From Flexistipes sinusarabici DSM 4947 (GTDB lineage: Bacteria > Chrysiogenota > Deferribacteres > Deferribacterales > Flexistipitaceae): a DNA stretch of 64,000 bases. The number at the start of each line of letters is the position of its first letter. Positions within the stretch are counted from its first letter, which is position 1. The stretch is taken from NCBI RefSeq assembly GCF_000218625.1, contig NC_015672.1, positions 1,426,001-1,490,000 on the forward strand. Reading direction: 5' to 3'. Under the pieces are notes generated by a model, which had not been told where the DNA came from, did no database searches, and saw only the letters and a list, made by a program, of their open reading frames with translations. Of this stretch, positions 26,008 to 35,539 are shown piece by piece. The position numbers and the translations under genes are program-made.

Positions 26008-26035
26008 TCTACTCTACCTCTATCTTTACCTGTGC

Positions 26036-26096
26036 CTTAACACTTAACACTTAACACTTAGCACTTAGCACTTAGCACTTAGCACTTAGTACTTAA
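26036..26096. repeat. Tandem 7-bp repeat between tupA and tupB
   Basis: CACTTAA twice, CACTTAG four times, then TACTTAA form an uninterrupted heptamer array. The same heptamers close repeat copies A and B. Here the array lies inside an apparent operon. Confidence 0.75.
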
Positions 26097-26102
26097 AACT
26101 AA

Positions 26103-26915
26103 TCATTTCGCATTTGGTATAAAAAGCTTCTTACCCAGCAATCTGTAATCTGCAATTGCCTGCTGAATCTTATCAGAAGTCATCCATTTTATAAATTTCT
26201 CAGCCAGCTTTATTTTGACATCAGGACATCTTTTCTTGTTGACAGGGATAAGGCTGTATTGATTGTACAGAATTTTATCCCCTTCCACCAATATCTGCAG
26301 AGGAGCTTTGCCGTCATAATTCGACTGGTATTTTATATATGTACCCCGGTCTGTCATGGTGTAACCGTTCATTTCAGTAGCAATATTAAGTGTGGTTATC
26401 ATCCCCTGCCCCGTTTCTTTGTACCAGCTTTTTTTATTGTAATCATTTATACCTGCTGAATCCCAAAGCAAAATTTCTTTTTTGTTTGTTCCGGAATCAT
26501 CACCCCTACTCACAAATGTTTCACTTTTATCATAAATAGCTACAAGCGCCTCTGTAACACTCTTACCCTCAATATTCGCAGGATCAGAGGCAGGCCCTAC
26601 AATTACAAAATCATTATACATGACCTCTTTCCTGTAGACACCGTATCCATTGTTGATATATTTCTTTTCAGCTGGTGGAGCATGAACAAGCAGAATATCG
26701 GCATCACAGTTTTTACCCAGTTCAAGGGCTTTACCAGTGCCCGTTGCGGTCCATTTCCAGTCAATGCCGGTATCTTTTTCAAAGATGGGCTCCAGATACT
26801 CAAGAAGGCCGGTGTTATCGGTACTTGTTGTTGTTGCCATGAGAAGACTTTTCTCCGCAGCAAATACATTTGCACTCATTAAAGATACAGCCAACATAAC
26901 TAACAAAAATCTCAT
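26103..26915 (-). CDS. tupA: Tungstate-binding periplasmic protein
   Basis: 270 residues with a signal peptide (MRFLLVMLAVSLMSANVFAA). The mature start has MATTTSTDNTGLLEYL, the TTTS oxyanion-binding motif of TupA, followed by GTGKALELGKNCDADILLVH and FVIVGPASDPA. It captures tungstate in the periplasm for TupBC. AGGAGG precedes the ATG. A small palindrome TTAAA-CGC-TTTAA (26927-26939) overlaps the ribosome-binding region and might be an operator. Confidence 0.88.
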   Translation of the reverse strand: MRFLLVMLAVSLMSANVFAAEKSLLMATTTSTDNTGLLEYLEPIFEKDTGIDWKWTATGTGKALELGKNCDADILLVHAPPAEKKYINNGYGVYRKEVMYNDFVIVGPASDPANIEGKSVTEALVAIYDKSETFVSRGDDSGTNKKEILLWDSAGINDYNKKSWYKETGQGMITTLNIATEMNGYTMTDRGTYIKYQSNYDGKAPLQILVEGDKILYNQYSLIPVNKKRCPDVKIKLAEKFIKWMTSDKIQQAIADYRLLGKKLFIPNAK

Positions 26916-26945
26916 AATTTACCTCCTTAAACGCTTTAATAAGTT

Positions 26946-27848
26946 TTATATTTTAATTTTTCCCGTATTTACTGAAGAATATCCCTTAAAACTGTCTATT
27001 GCAGACCTGATATCCTCTTTTTTTAAAAATTCCAGGAACAGCTGATATTCTTCACTGAAATAAAAGTCTTTTTCCAACACCATATCAAAACTCTCCGTTT
27101 TAACCCTGTCAAAGTTCAGACCGAATAAATCAACATAAAATGCATTACTTATACCGATATCTGCTTTACCTTCAGCAATATGTTCCGCTATCTCAAGGTG
27201 GGAGCTAACTTCTTTATCATATCCGGCAATATTTCCTGGGTTGAGTTTTTCCCGATTTAGAATATAGTCCGCCAATATCCTTGTACCTGAATTCTGAGGT
27301 CTGTTAATAAATTTTAATTTTTTATCAGCAATTTCTCTGAATGAATCCGCTTTATTATCTCTGTATATAAAACCGAGTTCTCTATCAAACAGGTTTACAA
27401 CGACAAAACTGTTATTATTTTTATCTACTTTTTTTACCGCTTCAGTATTGTAAGTATCTTCAGAAGGGTCATATATATGGCTTAATGCTATATGGGACAA
27501 ACCATTTTTCAGAATATTCAACCCCTTTCTGCTGCCTACATTTGAATAAAACACCAGCATTTCAGGATATTCCTTATTAAACCATCCCAAAATAAGCTGT
27601 AACAGTGGATCATCAGAACCCGTCATAAGTATTAACTTTCCGGCAGAAGGTGTGAGTTTATACCTGAATTTTAGATTTTTAAGGCTGCTGAGATTCAGAA
27701 ACTTAACCAGCTCATTAAAAGGAAACAGCCATTTCCCCGTAACCTTGGTGGCAGGAATGTCACCGTCATGAGCAAGTTTGTAAAGTTTTTTCTCGTTGAT
27801 CTGCAGCAACTCTGAGGCTTCTTCGGCATTCAGGAATTCTTTATCCAT
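26946..27848 (-). CDS. One-component regulator: excisionase-type HTH fused to a binding-protein domain
   Basis: About 300 residues. Residues 1-55 are a MerR/excisionase-like HTH (FLNAEEASELLQINEKKLYK ... TGKWLFP). Residues 70-300 resemble a periplasmic binding protein of the TupA/ModA type (LILMTGSDDPLLQLI, RPQNSGTRILADYIL, ADIGISNAFYVDLFG), used here as an intracellular ligand sensor. Position 30 bp before tupA implies control of tungstate or molybdate uptake. Start: ATG 27848, with GAGG 6 nt upstream; the TTG at 27860 overlaps that site. Confidence 0.75.
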   Translation of the reverse strand: MDKEFLNAEEASELLQINEKKLYKLAHDGDIPATKVTGKWLFPFNELVKFLNLSSLKNLKFRYKLTPSAGKLILMTGSDDPLLQLILGWFNKEYPEMLVFYSNVGSRKGLNILKNGLSHIALSHIYDPSEDTYNTEAVKKVDKNNNSFVVVNLFDRELGFIYRDNKADSFREIADKKLKFINRPQNSGTRILADYILNREKLNPGNIAGYDKEVSSHLEIAEHIAEGKADIGISNAFYVDLFGLNFDRVKTESFDMVLEKDFYFSEEYQLFLEFLKKEDIRSAIDSFKGYSSVNTGKIKI

Positions 27849-27862
27849 ACAGCACCTCAATC

Positions 27863-27882
27863 ATTATAATTAGTCTTATAAT
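27863..27882. promoter_or_regulatory. Candidate operator upstream of the tup regulator
   Basis: ATTATAA (27863-27869) and TTATAAT (27876-27882) are a perfect 7-bp inverted repeat with a 6-bp centre, 15 bp upstream of the regulator start in the divergent intergenic region. Position fits autoregulation; there is no direct evidence. Confidence 0.35.
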
Positions 27883-27996
27883 TACCAATAATAACATATA
27901 ATAACTTTTCTGTCAATAAACAGCGTTTTAATTTTAATTAACAAAAGTTTTATTGCAAAATAAAATTTATACTGTAAAATTTTATAAGGAGGACTG

Positions 27997-29658
27997 ATGA
28001 GCCCGTATAAGATATTTTTATTCTCTCTTTTATTTTTGCTCTCAACTACTTTGATTCCGGCATGGGCACAAAATGAAGATATTTCAAAATATCCGGAAAC
28101 CATCAGAAAGGGCATAGTTAATGTTAAAAACAATTTCAGCAGCCGCAGTATAGATAAACTTTACACCGAGTTTACACGCCATAAAGGCATAGATGATCCG
28201 ATTATAGCTTATTCACTTGTAGAAATAGCTTTAAACCATGAGGACAAACTCAACGGCAATATTATTGATTCGATAACAAGGTTTGCCCCCGGAGAAAGCA
28301 GCAAAATCCGGGCTGTTCTCTCAGGCAGTTTCCTTTACAAACTTTTCCACTATTATAGTTTTTTTAATTCCCATATACTTTTACAATCAGCTTCTATAAT
28401 AGCAAGCATTTTTGTTTTTATTCTTTTTGTGTACTTACTAATAAAGAATATACATATCTTTTTCCATTCGCACAAAAATATTCCCATTCTGTTTAACGGA
28501 ATAAAATTTGTTCTTTTTTTTGGTCTGTTAACATCAATGTTATTAATATTCCCATTAAATAAAATGCTGGTTTTTGCAATTTTCACCTTAATTCTTTTAA
28601 TTCCTGAAACCGGCGCAGGCAGATATTTTTGCATAATTGTTATTATTTTGTGTGTATCAGTGCTGCCTTTTAAATCAAACATAAAAACAAATGAAGAGTT
28701 GCAAATTTACAATGATGTTGCCTTAAAACCTCTAAGTACTGAATATATGCAAAAAATCTGGGAGGAAAGCGGTGAACCCCCTCTTTTAAAAACGATGCTA
28801 TTTCTGAAAGCACCGGAAACATTCAGCTATAATGCTGCTCAGTTTACCCCCCAAAACAAAACCGAAGCTGTGAATTTTGCATCTTCAGCTCTGTATAATG
28901 GCAACACGGAAAGGTTTAATAAAATAGTATCCGACTTTTCTCTTTCCGATAATCCCGTTATCATAATGAACATGAATGCTTTTTTTATGCAAAACTTTAT
29001 GTACGAACAGTATGAGAATTATATTGAAAAGCTGTATAAATATCCTAAATATTACAATGTGTTTCAAAACAATCAGCTTAAACTGGGAAGAACTTCTTTC
29101 TTCCCCTATCATAAAGATACTGTCATCCTGCAACCGAGTTATTCATTCAACTGGTATGCTTCTACAATTTACGCTTTTTTGCTCCTTATGGCCATTATTC
29201 TGCATTTTGCTTTCAGCCGCCGCCGGATTGTAAAATGTAAAAGCTGCGGAAAAACGTTCTGTCGTATCTGTGACGAAGGTCACTTAAATGAATCGACATG
29301 TTCATTATGCAGAAACATTAACAGCAGATACTCCACAGCAGATCCTTCAGTACTGGTAAAGAAAAAAATTCAAGCAGAAAAATACAAATCTTTTCGCGGC
29401 ACTCTCAGCTTCTTCCTGACACTCCTGCTGCCCGGCTGCGGTCTCATTTACAACGGCTATTTGGTTCTCGGTGTTATATTAACATTAATATTCTCAAAAG
29501 TTATCTTTATTCTTCTTCTCAAGTTTAATGTGTTCCTATGGCCTCTTAACCTGGGAATTCAATACGCTGTGATGCCAGGAATAATTGTATTGTTTATAAT
29601 TTTTACAGCAGTTTATCTGCTTAGTTTTCTGTTTATCAGGAGAAATTATGGCTCTTAA
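27997..29658 (+). CDS. Secreted/membrane protein with zinc ribbon, unknown function
   Basis: 553 residues. A signal peptide (MSPYKIFLFSLLFLLSTTLI ... PAWA) is followed by an N-terminal helical region, several membrane helices (about 120-230) and a soluble TPR-like middle part. Another membrane helix near 385 leads to a zinc ribbon CKSCGKTFCRIC with a later CSLC, and two or three final helices follow. I do not recognise a named family. It overlaps the next gene (DUF4388 protein), so they form an operon ahead of ftsEX. AAGGAGGA precedes the ATG. Confidence 0.7.
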   Translation: MSPYKIFLFSLLFLLSTTLIPAWAQNEDISKYPETIRKGIVNVKNNFSSRSIDKLYTEFTRHKGIDDPIIAYSLVEIALNHEDKLNGNIIDSITRFAPGESSKIRAVLSGSFLYKLFHYYSFFNSHILLQSASIIASIFVFILFVYLLIKNIHIFFHSHKNIPILFNGIKFVLFFGLLTSMLLIFPLNKMLVFAIFTLILLIPETGAGRYFCIIVIILCVSVLPFKSNIKTNEELQIYNDVALKPLSTEYMQKIWEESGEPPLLKTMLFLKAPETFSYNAAQFTPQNKTEAVNFASSALYNGNTERFNKIVSDFSLSDNPVIIMNMNAFFMQNFMYEQYENYIEKLYKYPKYYNVFQNNQLKLGRTSFFPYHKDTVILQPSYSFNWYASTIYAFLLLMAIILHFAFSRRRIVKCKSCGKTFCRICDEGHLNESTCSLCRNINSRYSTADPSVLVKKKIQAEKYKSFRGTLSFFLTLLLPGCGLIYNGYLVLGVILTLIFSKVIFILLLKFNVFLWPLNLGIQYAVMPGIIVLFIIFTAVYLLSFLFIRRNYGS

Positions 29659-30685
29659 AGGATCGATAAAAGAATTCAGCCTTGTGGACATTCTGCAGCT
29701 GCTAAGCCAGACATCTAAAAGCGGCATACTTCACATAACAACCGAATCGCAGCATATAAAAGTTTTCATAAAAGACGGAATGCTGGTGGAAGTTAAAAGC
29801 GATTCCGACGATTTTATGATTAAGATAGGTAATTATCTCACCTCCAGGGAGTTTATTACAAAAGAGCGGCTGAATGAGCTACTCAGTAAACAGAAAAAAC
29901 TTCCCGTCAGATTTGGAAAACTGCTTGTCAATGAAGGGATACTTTCTAATGATGAATTAAAAAACATTCTGACAGAGATTACAAAGGAAAACTTTGCTAA
30001 AGTACTTTCAATCGACTCCGGTCAATATAACTTTGAACAAACAATAGTAGAGTACAATGAAGACGAAAGAGAACTCCTGGATATCAACAACATTCTTCTT
30101 GATGTATTAAAAGATATCGATGAGTTGAATGTCTATAAGAAAAAAATTTCCAGTTTTCTGGTTAAGTACTATAAAACTGATACAAACAAAAAGATAGTAG
30201 TGGATAATAATATTTCGGACGAAGAACCGGTTATTATTGCAGAGAAAACGATCAAACTGAATAACGACTCTTATCTGGTATATAATAAAATAAACGGCTC
30301 AAACTCTGTAGCAGATATCATAGAACAGACAATACTGCCGGAACATTTTGTTTTAAAAGTTATCTACTTTTTAATAAAAGAAAAACAAATCGCTCCTGCC
30401 CAACCTGAGAAACTTAGAACTCCGCTGCTCAGCATAAAAACCATTCAAATAACAGGATTAGGCCTGCTTTTTATAGCAATTTTAACAGTGCTGACCATGA
30501 ATATTTCCACCCTTTTTTCAACAAAACTTTTTACTTTTCCCACGGAGGGACAAAGAATCCCAGAAAAAATTTATTATGAACAATTAAAAGAGGTAAACAG
30601 TCTCACTTATATAAACGGAGAAATCGGCATAGATCAAATGAACCTTAATCATAAAAATTATATGAGGTATTTCACAATTGAGTAG
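29648..30685 (+). CDS. DUF4388-domain protein with C-terminal membrane anchor
   Basis: 345 residues. It starts MALKGSIKEFSLVDILQLLS, the hallmark of DUF4388 (PatA N-terminal-like) domains, with SGILHITT and FIKDGMLVEVKSD. RFGKLLVNEGILSNDELKNI resembles an MshEN-type element. A single membrane helix lies at about 265-285. Such proteins are often linked to signalling and gliding or polarity modules in deltaproteobacteria and relatives; no specific role is evident. It overlaps both flanking genes. Confidence 0.75.
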   Translation: MALKGSIKEFSLVDILQLLSQTSKSGILHITTESQHIKVFIKDGMLVEVKSDSDDFMIKIGNYLTSREFITKERLNELLSKQKKLPVRFGKLLVNEGILSNDELKNILTEITKENFAKVLSIDSGQYNFEQTIVEYNEDERELLDINNILLDVLKDIDELNVYKKKISSFLVKYYKTDTNKKIVVDNNISDEEPVIIAEKTIKLNNDSYLVYNKINGSNSVADIIEQTILPEHFVLKVIYFLIKEKQIAPAQPEKLRTPLLSIKTIQITGLGLLFIAILTVLTMNISTLFSTKLFTFPTEGQRIPEKIYYEQLKEVNSLTYINGEIGIDQMNLNHKNYMRYFTIE

Positions 30686-31319
30686 TAACCATCTTCATAT
30701 AATTGAAGATTCCCTTTTAACTCTGCATATCTTAACAAATTCACTTGAAGAAATTTATTCAATATCGGTGAGTTCTGATAGAAGAGAATTCATTGACTTC
30801 CTTAAGCGTGGAACGAGTCCGGATATATACCTGATTGATATAACGCTGCCAGATATAGACGGTTTTGAAATCTTAAAGATTCTCAAAGGCACGAGTTCTG
30901 CAAAGATAATTTATTCGGCAAAAACAAACCCTGAGTTAATTGAAAAGGCTTTTGAACTTGGAGCTCACGATTTTATAAAAAAGCCGACACCTGTTCAGGA
31001 ACTGAAGGCAAGACTGTCAAAGACACTTTTATTTTTCAACATCCTTAAAGATAACAAACTGAATCTGGAGGAAGTCAAAGGCACAATCGCCCACTATTTC
31101 GGTCAACCCTTGACTGCCCTCGGGGCTGAGCTGTATACTTTAAAAAAATCTTTACCGGCAAATGAACTGAATGATTCTGCGTATTCATCAATAAAAAGAT
31201 TTGAGCAGGCATTTGAAATACTTGTGGAGATGTACAACAAGTTTAAAGATATTGATACTCCGGTAAAAGTTGACTACTTAAACAATAAAAAAATATTGGA
31301 TTTAAATGGTGACAGGTAA
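30678..31319 (+). CDS. Response-regulator receiver protein with unknown output domain
   Basis: 213 residues. Receiver domain over about 1-120: HIIEDS acidic pocket, PDIYLIDITLPDIDGFEIL with the phospho-accepting Asp, SAKTNPELIEKA and KKPTP with the conserved Lys. The rest (about 125-213) is helical, starting GTIAHYFGQPLTALGAELYT, resembling a histidine-kinase dimerisation segment whose His is in IAHYFGQPL. Starts with TTG (30678) after GAGG. Part of the DUF4388 operon. Confidence 0.8.
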   Translation: MSSNHLHIIEDSLLTLHILTNSLEEIYSISVSSDRREFIDFLKRGTSPDIYLIDITLPDIDGFEILKILKGTSSAKIIYSAKTNPELIEKAFELGAHDFIKKPTPVQELKARLSKTLLFFNILKDNKLNLEEVKGTIAHYFGQPLTALGAELYTLKKSLPANELNDSAYSSIKRFEQAFEILVEMYNKFKDIDTPVKVDYLNNKKILDLNGDR

Positions 31320-31512
31320 TTTTAATACAAATATTAAATATAACGGCAAAATATACCATATCCAAACAGAAATTATCAGAGGTAACATAATCACACAGGT
31401 TTTCGATGGCGGCAAAATTCTTATTTCCCGAAAAAATCCTTATGAAGATTACAATAGTTCGGTAAAACAACATAAAGAAGTTGAAGATTTAGTGAAATGT
31501 GGTAAATTTTAG
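31306..31512 (+). CDS. Small conserved-type hypothetical protein (68 aa)
   Basis: 68 residues, MVTGNFNTNIKYNGKIYHIQ then TEIIRGNIITQVFDGGKIL. Its HIQTE ... GG.I..R core recurs in small proteins of deltaproteobacteria-like genomes as far as I recall. Overlaps the response regulator by 14 bp and ends 3 bp before ftsE, so it is expressed with them. Function unknown. Confidence 0.65.
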   Translation: MVTGNFNTNIKYNGKIYHIQTEIIRGNIITQVFDGGKILISRKNPYEDYNSSVKQHKEVEDLVKCGKF

Positions 31513-31515
31513 CTG

Positions 31516-32187
31516 ATGATAAAAGTTTATAATCTCAGCGTAGCTTTTCTTGGCGAAAAAAAGGCACTGGACAATGTCTCATTTAAAATCCCTAAAGGTG
31601 AATTTGTCTATATAACCGGCGAAAGCGGTGCAGGGAAAACAACATTGTTGAGACTCTTTTATGCAGATATCCTGCCGTCAAGGGGGATAGTTCTCATATC
31701 CAATAAAGATATCTCAAATATCACAAAAAAAAGCACCCCTTTTTTAAGGCGTAATATAGGTGTAATTTTCCAGGATTTTAAGCTGCTTGAAAACAAGAGT
31801 GTTTATGAGAATGTGAAGCTTGCACTCGAAGTTTTCTACCTGGAAAAAAACAATATGGAAAACAGAATTCTGCCTCTATTAAGACGGCTTGGAATATACA
31901 GCCGCAGAAGCACTCTGGTCAGGAAGCTTTCAGGCGGGGAAAAACAAAGAGTGGCAATAGCCAGAGCATTAATCAATAACCCCGCTATTATTTTAGCAGA
32001 TGAGCCCACGGGTAATCTTGATCAGGCAAAGGCTGAAGACATAATAGACCTGCTTTATGATACCGCAAAATCCGGAACAACGGTAATTGTCGCAACCCAC
32101 GACCCTAATGTTTTAAACAGATATAAAGATGCAAGGGTACTGGAACTGAAAAACGGCAAAATAATCAAGGATACGCATAATATATGA
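31516..32187 (+). CDS. ftsE: Cell-division ATP-binding protein FtsE
   Basis: 223 residues. Walker A GESGAGKTTLLR, Q-loop IFQDFKLL, signature LSGGEKQRVAIARAL, Walker B IILADEPTGNLD. The short length with no extra domain and position before ftsX identify FtsE. With FtsX it couples ATP hydrolysis to periplasmic murein hydrolase activation at the septum. It ends 4 bp into ftsX. Confidence 0.92.
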   Translation: MIKVYNLSVAFLGEKKALDNVSFKIPKGEFVYITGESGAGKTTLLRLFYADILPSRGIVLISNKDISNITKKSTPFLRRNIGVIFQDFKLLENKSVYENVKLALEVFYLEKNNMENRILPLLRRLGIYSRRSTLVRKLSGGEKQRVAIARALINNPAIILADEPTGNLDQAKAEDIIDLLYDTAKSGTTVIVATHDPNVLNRYKDARVLELKNGKIIKDTHNI

Positions 32188-33077
32188 CAAAGTTTTTATT
32201 TTTGATTAAAAGAGGATTTAATTTTTTTTCCACTAATATCTCTCTTAATCTTGCCTCAATCCTTACAACTACCACCATTCTGTTTGTATTCCATATATTC
32301 TTTACAATGAGTGTTTCCCTGGACAGTTTTTTTTCTGAATTGACCAATATCCAATCCATCAGGCTTTATTTAAAAACTGAAGATACGAAAAAAATAGATG
32401 AGTTTATGAAAAAAATACAAAAACTGGAGACTGTAAAGGAAGTAAAATATTATTCTCCTGCCGAAACACTTAAATACTTGCGCAAAAACACCAATAATAT
32501 AAATTATTTAAACAATATCCCTGCTGAATATTTTCCTCATTTTATTGAAGCAAAAATAAAAGAAGAATACAAAAACCTGGAAAATATCAGAGAGCTGGAA
32601 GAAACACTCAATGATTACGACATTGTAGATGTAGCTTCCTATGGTGAAAAGTGGATTGTAAATTTTACGACACTCAATTACAGTATGAAATTTTTCCTTT
32701 TCATATTAACAGCGCTTCTTGCAGCTGCTCTGTCAACCATACTTTACAATACTATAAAAATAAATCTTTACAGATATATAGACGAAATTAAAATTTACAG
32801 TCTGGTGGGAGCCTCACGGACATTCATCATTCTTCCCATTCTGATTTCCGTTATGATAGAATCCACAATCAGCTACTTAGCGGCCACCGGTCTATCTTTC
32901 GGAGCTTTTTATCTGCTTAATGAAAAACTATTGTATAATATCGGAATCTATTTGATTGAGCTGCCGGATATTTTCATGCTGCTGATAATTTTCGCAGTCC
33001 TGCTGTGTGTGTCTATTCTGGCCGGGCTTATAAGTATAAAAACTTTTCTTAATAACATGGGTGCAATAAATGAGTAA
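32184..33077 (+). CDS. ftsX: Cell-division protein FtsX
   Basis: 297 residues. An N-terminal membrane helix (NISLNLASILTTTTILFVFH) is followed by a periplasmic domain (about 55-160) with LYLKTEDTKKIDEFMKKIQ, and then three more helices with EIKIYSLVGASRTFIILPIL, the usual FtsX loop. It transmits the FtsE ATPase signal to EnvC-type activators. Overlaps ftsE and envC. Confidence 0.92.
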   Translation: MTKFLFLIKRGFNFFSTNISLNLASILTTTTILFVFHIFFTMSVSLDSFFSELTNIQSIRLYLKTEDTKKIDEFMKKIQKLETVKEVKYYSPAETLKYLRKNTNNINYLNNIPAEYFPHFIEAKIKEEYKNLENIRELEETLNDYDIVDVASYGEKWIVNFTTLNYSMKFFLFILTALLAAALSTILYNTIKINLYRYIDEIKIYSLVGASRTFIILPILISVMIESTISYLAATGLSFGAFYLLNEKLLYNIGIYLIELPDIFMLLIIFAVLLCVSILAGLISIKTFLNNMGAINE

Positions 33078-34212
33078 GGCAGTCTCAGTCCTTTTGTTTG
33101 CGATTATTCCGCTTTTAAGTGCAGCCGTGTCAATAAATGATATAACCTCGGCAAACAAATATTTGGAAAAACTGAAAAATGAAATAAACAGAGAGGAAAA
33201 AGAACTTAAAACAATAAAAAACACAAGAGAAAAGATATTAAAACAGGTCAGACACATCGAAAAAAAAATTTCATATAACGAAGAAGTCCTTGAAAAACTT
33301 GACGAAAGGATGTCAAAGCTTAAAAAAAACAAACAAAAATTAACACATGAAATAAGGGAGACGAACAAGAAAATCCACCGGCTTAAATCCCGTCTAAAGC
33401 GAAGCAATATATATATCATCGACAATAAAGGATATACTAAACTTAAACTGCTTATGTTCTCACAAACATACCATAATACTATAAAAAATATGGAAATTCT
33501 GGAAATAATTAATAACAAGCTCCTTGATGAAATTAAAGAATTGAAAAAGGCAACCCAAAAAATCGAGGACCTTAAGGCAAAATATGATACTGCAGAATCA
33601 AATCTTAAAAATATCTATGCAATGAAAAAAAATGTGTCCGATGAGCTTGTAAATCAGAAAATTAAATATAAACAAACTCTTGCACTACTCAAAGAAGATA
33701 AAAAAAGCAAGGAAGAATACATAGAAATTCTGAATGAAAAGCGCAATGCACTGCAGAAAAAAATTGAAGAACTTGAAAAGAGTGAGAATAAAAGTGACAG
33801 TATTTCCGAAAGCGTCTTCGCCAAAGCAAAAGGTACACTCCCATGGCCGGCCGAAGGAAAAGTAATAGAAGAATTCGGACCTAAAAAAATCGAGGGTTTC
33901 AGAGGAAAGGTTTTCAATAAAGGAATTAAGATTGCACTGGAATCCGAAGGGGTAAAATCCGTTTTTGACGGTACTGTTAAATATGTAGACTGGATAAGGG
34001 GTTATGGAAATATAATTATTGTAAAACACGACAAAAATTATTATACTCTCTACGCAAATCTTGACAAAATATATGTAAGCACAGGTCAGGAGGTATTAAG
34101 AGGGGAACAGATAGGTTCCATTAATATTAACTCTGGAAATAAAAAATCTACACTCTATTTTGAAGTAAGAAAACAAAATGAAGCTGTAAACCCTTCTTTA
34201 TGGCTTAAGTAA
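33070..34212 (+). CDS. envC: EnvC-like murein hydrolase activator (coiled coil plus degenerate LytM)
   Basis: 380 residues. Signal peptide, long coiled coil (about 25-235), then an M23/LytM-fold domain from PWPAEGKVIEEFGPK. The zinc ligands of active M23 enzymes are missing: the usual HxGxD position reads NKGIKIA, and the usual LHFEVR position reads LYFEVR. This resembles E. coli EnvC, which activates amidases rather than cutting peptidoglycan. Gene order ftsE-ftsX-envC supports the role. Confidence 0.87.
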   Translation: MSKAVSVLLFAIIPLLSAAVSINDITSANKYLEKLKNEINREEKELKTIKNTREKILKQVRHIEKKISYNEEVLEKLDERMSKLKKNKQKLTHEIRETNKKIHRLKSRLKRSNIYIIDNKGYTKLKLLMFSQTYHNTIKNMEILEIINNKLLDEIKELKKATQKIEDLKAKYDTAESNLKNIYAMKKNVSDELVNQKIKYKQTLALLKEDKKSKEEYIEILNEKRNALQKKIEELEKSENKSDSISESVFAKAKGTLPWPAEGKVIEEFGPKKIEGFRGKVFNKGIKIALESEGVKSVFDGTVKYVDWIRGYGNIIIVKHDKNYYTLYANLDKIYVSTGQEVLRGEQIGSININSGNKKSTLYFEVRKQNEAVNPSLWLK

Positions 34213-34225
34213 CCAGGAGGTATTG

Positions 34226-35539
34226 ATGAATAATAAAAAGAAACTGATTCCGATACTGTTTGCATTTGTAATAATCACAGCATCGGTCTTCGCAACTTTT
34301 ACTGTTAAAATAACCGACGTTTATGCTGCAAAGAAAGAAAACAGATACGAGAATCTTGAAACACTTACCGATGCCATTAATATTATTGAGAAAAATTATG
34401 TTGAAGATGTGAAAATGGAAACCCTCATTCAGGGTGCCGTAAAAGGTATGCTGTCTGAGCTGGATCCTCACTCCTCGTATCTAACACCTGAAATGTTCAA
34501 AGAGTTCAAAGTTGAAACCAAAGGCGAATTCGGCGGCCTTGGTATCACGATAAGTATAAAGGACAACATACTCACTATCATTTCCCCCATTGAAGATACC
34601 CCAGCCGACAAAGCCGGTTTGAAAGCTGGCGATAAAATAATAAAAATTGAAGGTAAACCTACAACAAACATTACACTCGAGGAAGCAGTTGATAAACTGA
34701 GGGGCAAACCCGGGACAAAGGTTACCATTACAATTTTCCGTGAAGGCAAAGACAGGCCTTTTGACGTAACAATAACCCGTGACATCATCACAATTAAAGC
34801 CGTCAAGTCAAAAGTAATTGATAATCTGGGATACTTAAGATTAACTCAATTCAAACAGGAAGCCTCAAAAGAAATGTCAAAAGCATTGGAGGAACTGAAA
34901 AAACAAAATGTTAAGGGTCTTATACTTGATTTGAGGAACAACCCGGGCGGACTTTTATCAGAGGCTGTGCGTGTTTCAAGCATATTTCTTCCTGAAGATA
35001 AAACCGTTGTCTACACCAAAGACAGAGACGGAACGGAAAAACATCTTAAAACGCGGGAAACTGACACCAATGCGGAGGATATTCCCATGGTTGTACTTAT
35101 AAACGAAGGCAGTGCTTCTGCCTCGGAAATCGTATCAGGAGCGCTTCAGGATTACAAACGTGCGTTGGTGATAGGACAGACATCTTTTGGCAAAGCTTCG
35201 GTACAAACAATAATACCTATGGGGAACGATTCAGCAATAAAAATAACCACGGCAAGGTATTACACCCCCAAAGGACAATCCATACAGAATGTAGGCATAA
35301 AACCTGACATTATGGTAAAACAGGGTACGGTAAATTATGAAGAAGAACACCCGTTTTTAAAAGAAAGTGATCTGGAGAACCATCTCAACAATGAGAAAAT
35401 TAATAAAAGCAGGCAAAACAGCAGTGACAATGTAACCGTTACGGACAATAAAACACTTGAAGATGACTTGCAATTAAAATTTGCCGTTGATATGTTAAAA
35501 GGATTGATAATTTATGGCCAGGAAAAAGCAGCCAAGTAA
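34226..35539 (+). CDS. ctpA: S41 C-terminal processing peptidase
   Basis: 437 residues. Membrane/signal segment, then PDZ (about 95-180, GLGITI, DTPADKAGLKAGDKI), then the S41 protease core. Catalytic residues: Ser in NEGSASASEI (about 298) and Lys in SFGKASVQT (about 323), 25 residues apart. It trims C-termini of periplasmic proteins and often tunes murein hydrolases, which fits its place after envC. ATG 34226 is chosen because AGGAGG lies 5 nt upstream. Confidence 0.93.
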   Translation: MNNKKKLIPILFAFVIITASVFATFTVKITDVYAAKKENRYENLETLTDAINIIEKNYVEDVKMETLIQGAVKGMLSELDPHSSYLTPEMFKEFKVETKGEFGGLGITISIKDNILTIISPIEDTPADKAGLKAGDKIIKIEGKPTTNITLEEAVDKLRGKPGTKVTITIFREGKDRPFDVTITRDIITIKAVKSKVIDNLGYLRLTQFKQEASKEMSKALEELKKQNVKGLILDLRNNPGGLLSEAVRVSSIFLPEDKTVVYTKDRDGTEKHLKTRETDTNAEDIPMVVLINEGSASASEIVSGALQDYKRALVIGQTSFGKASVQTIIPMGNDSAIKITTARYYTPKGQSIQNVGIKPDIMVKQGTVNYEEEHPFLKESDLENHLNNEKINKSRQNSSDNVTVTDNKTLEDDLQLKFAVDMLKGLIIYGQEKAAK

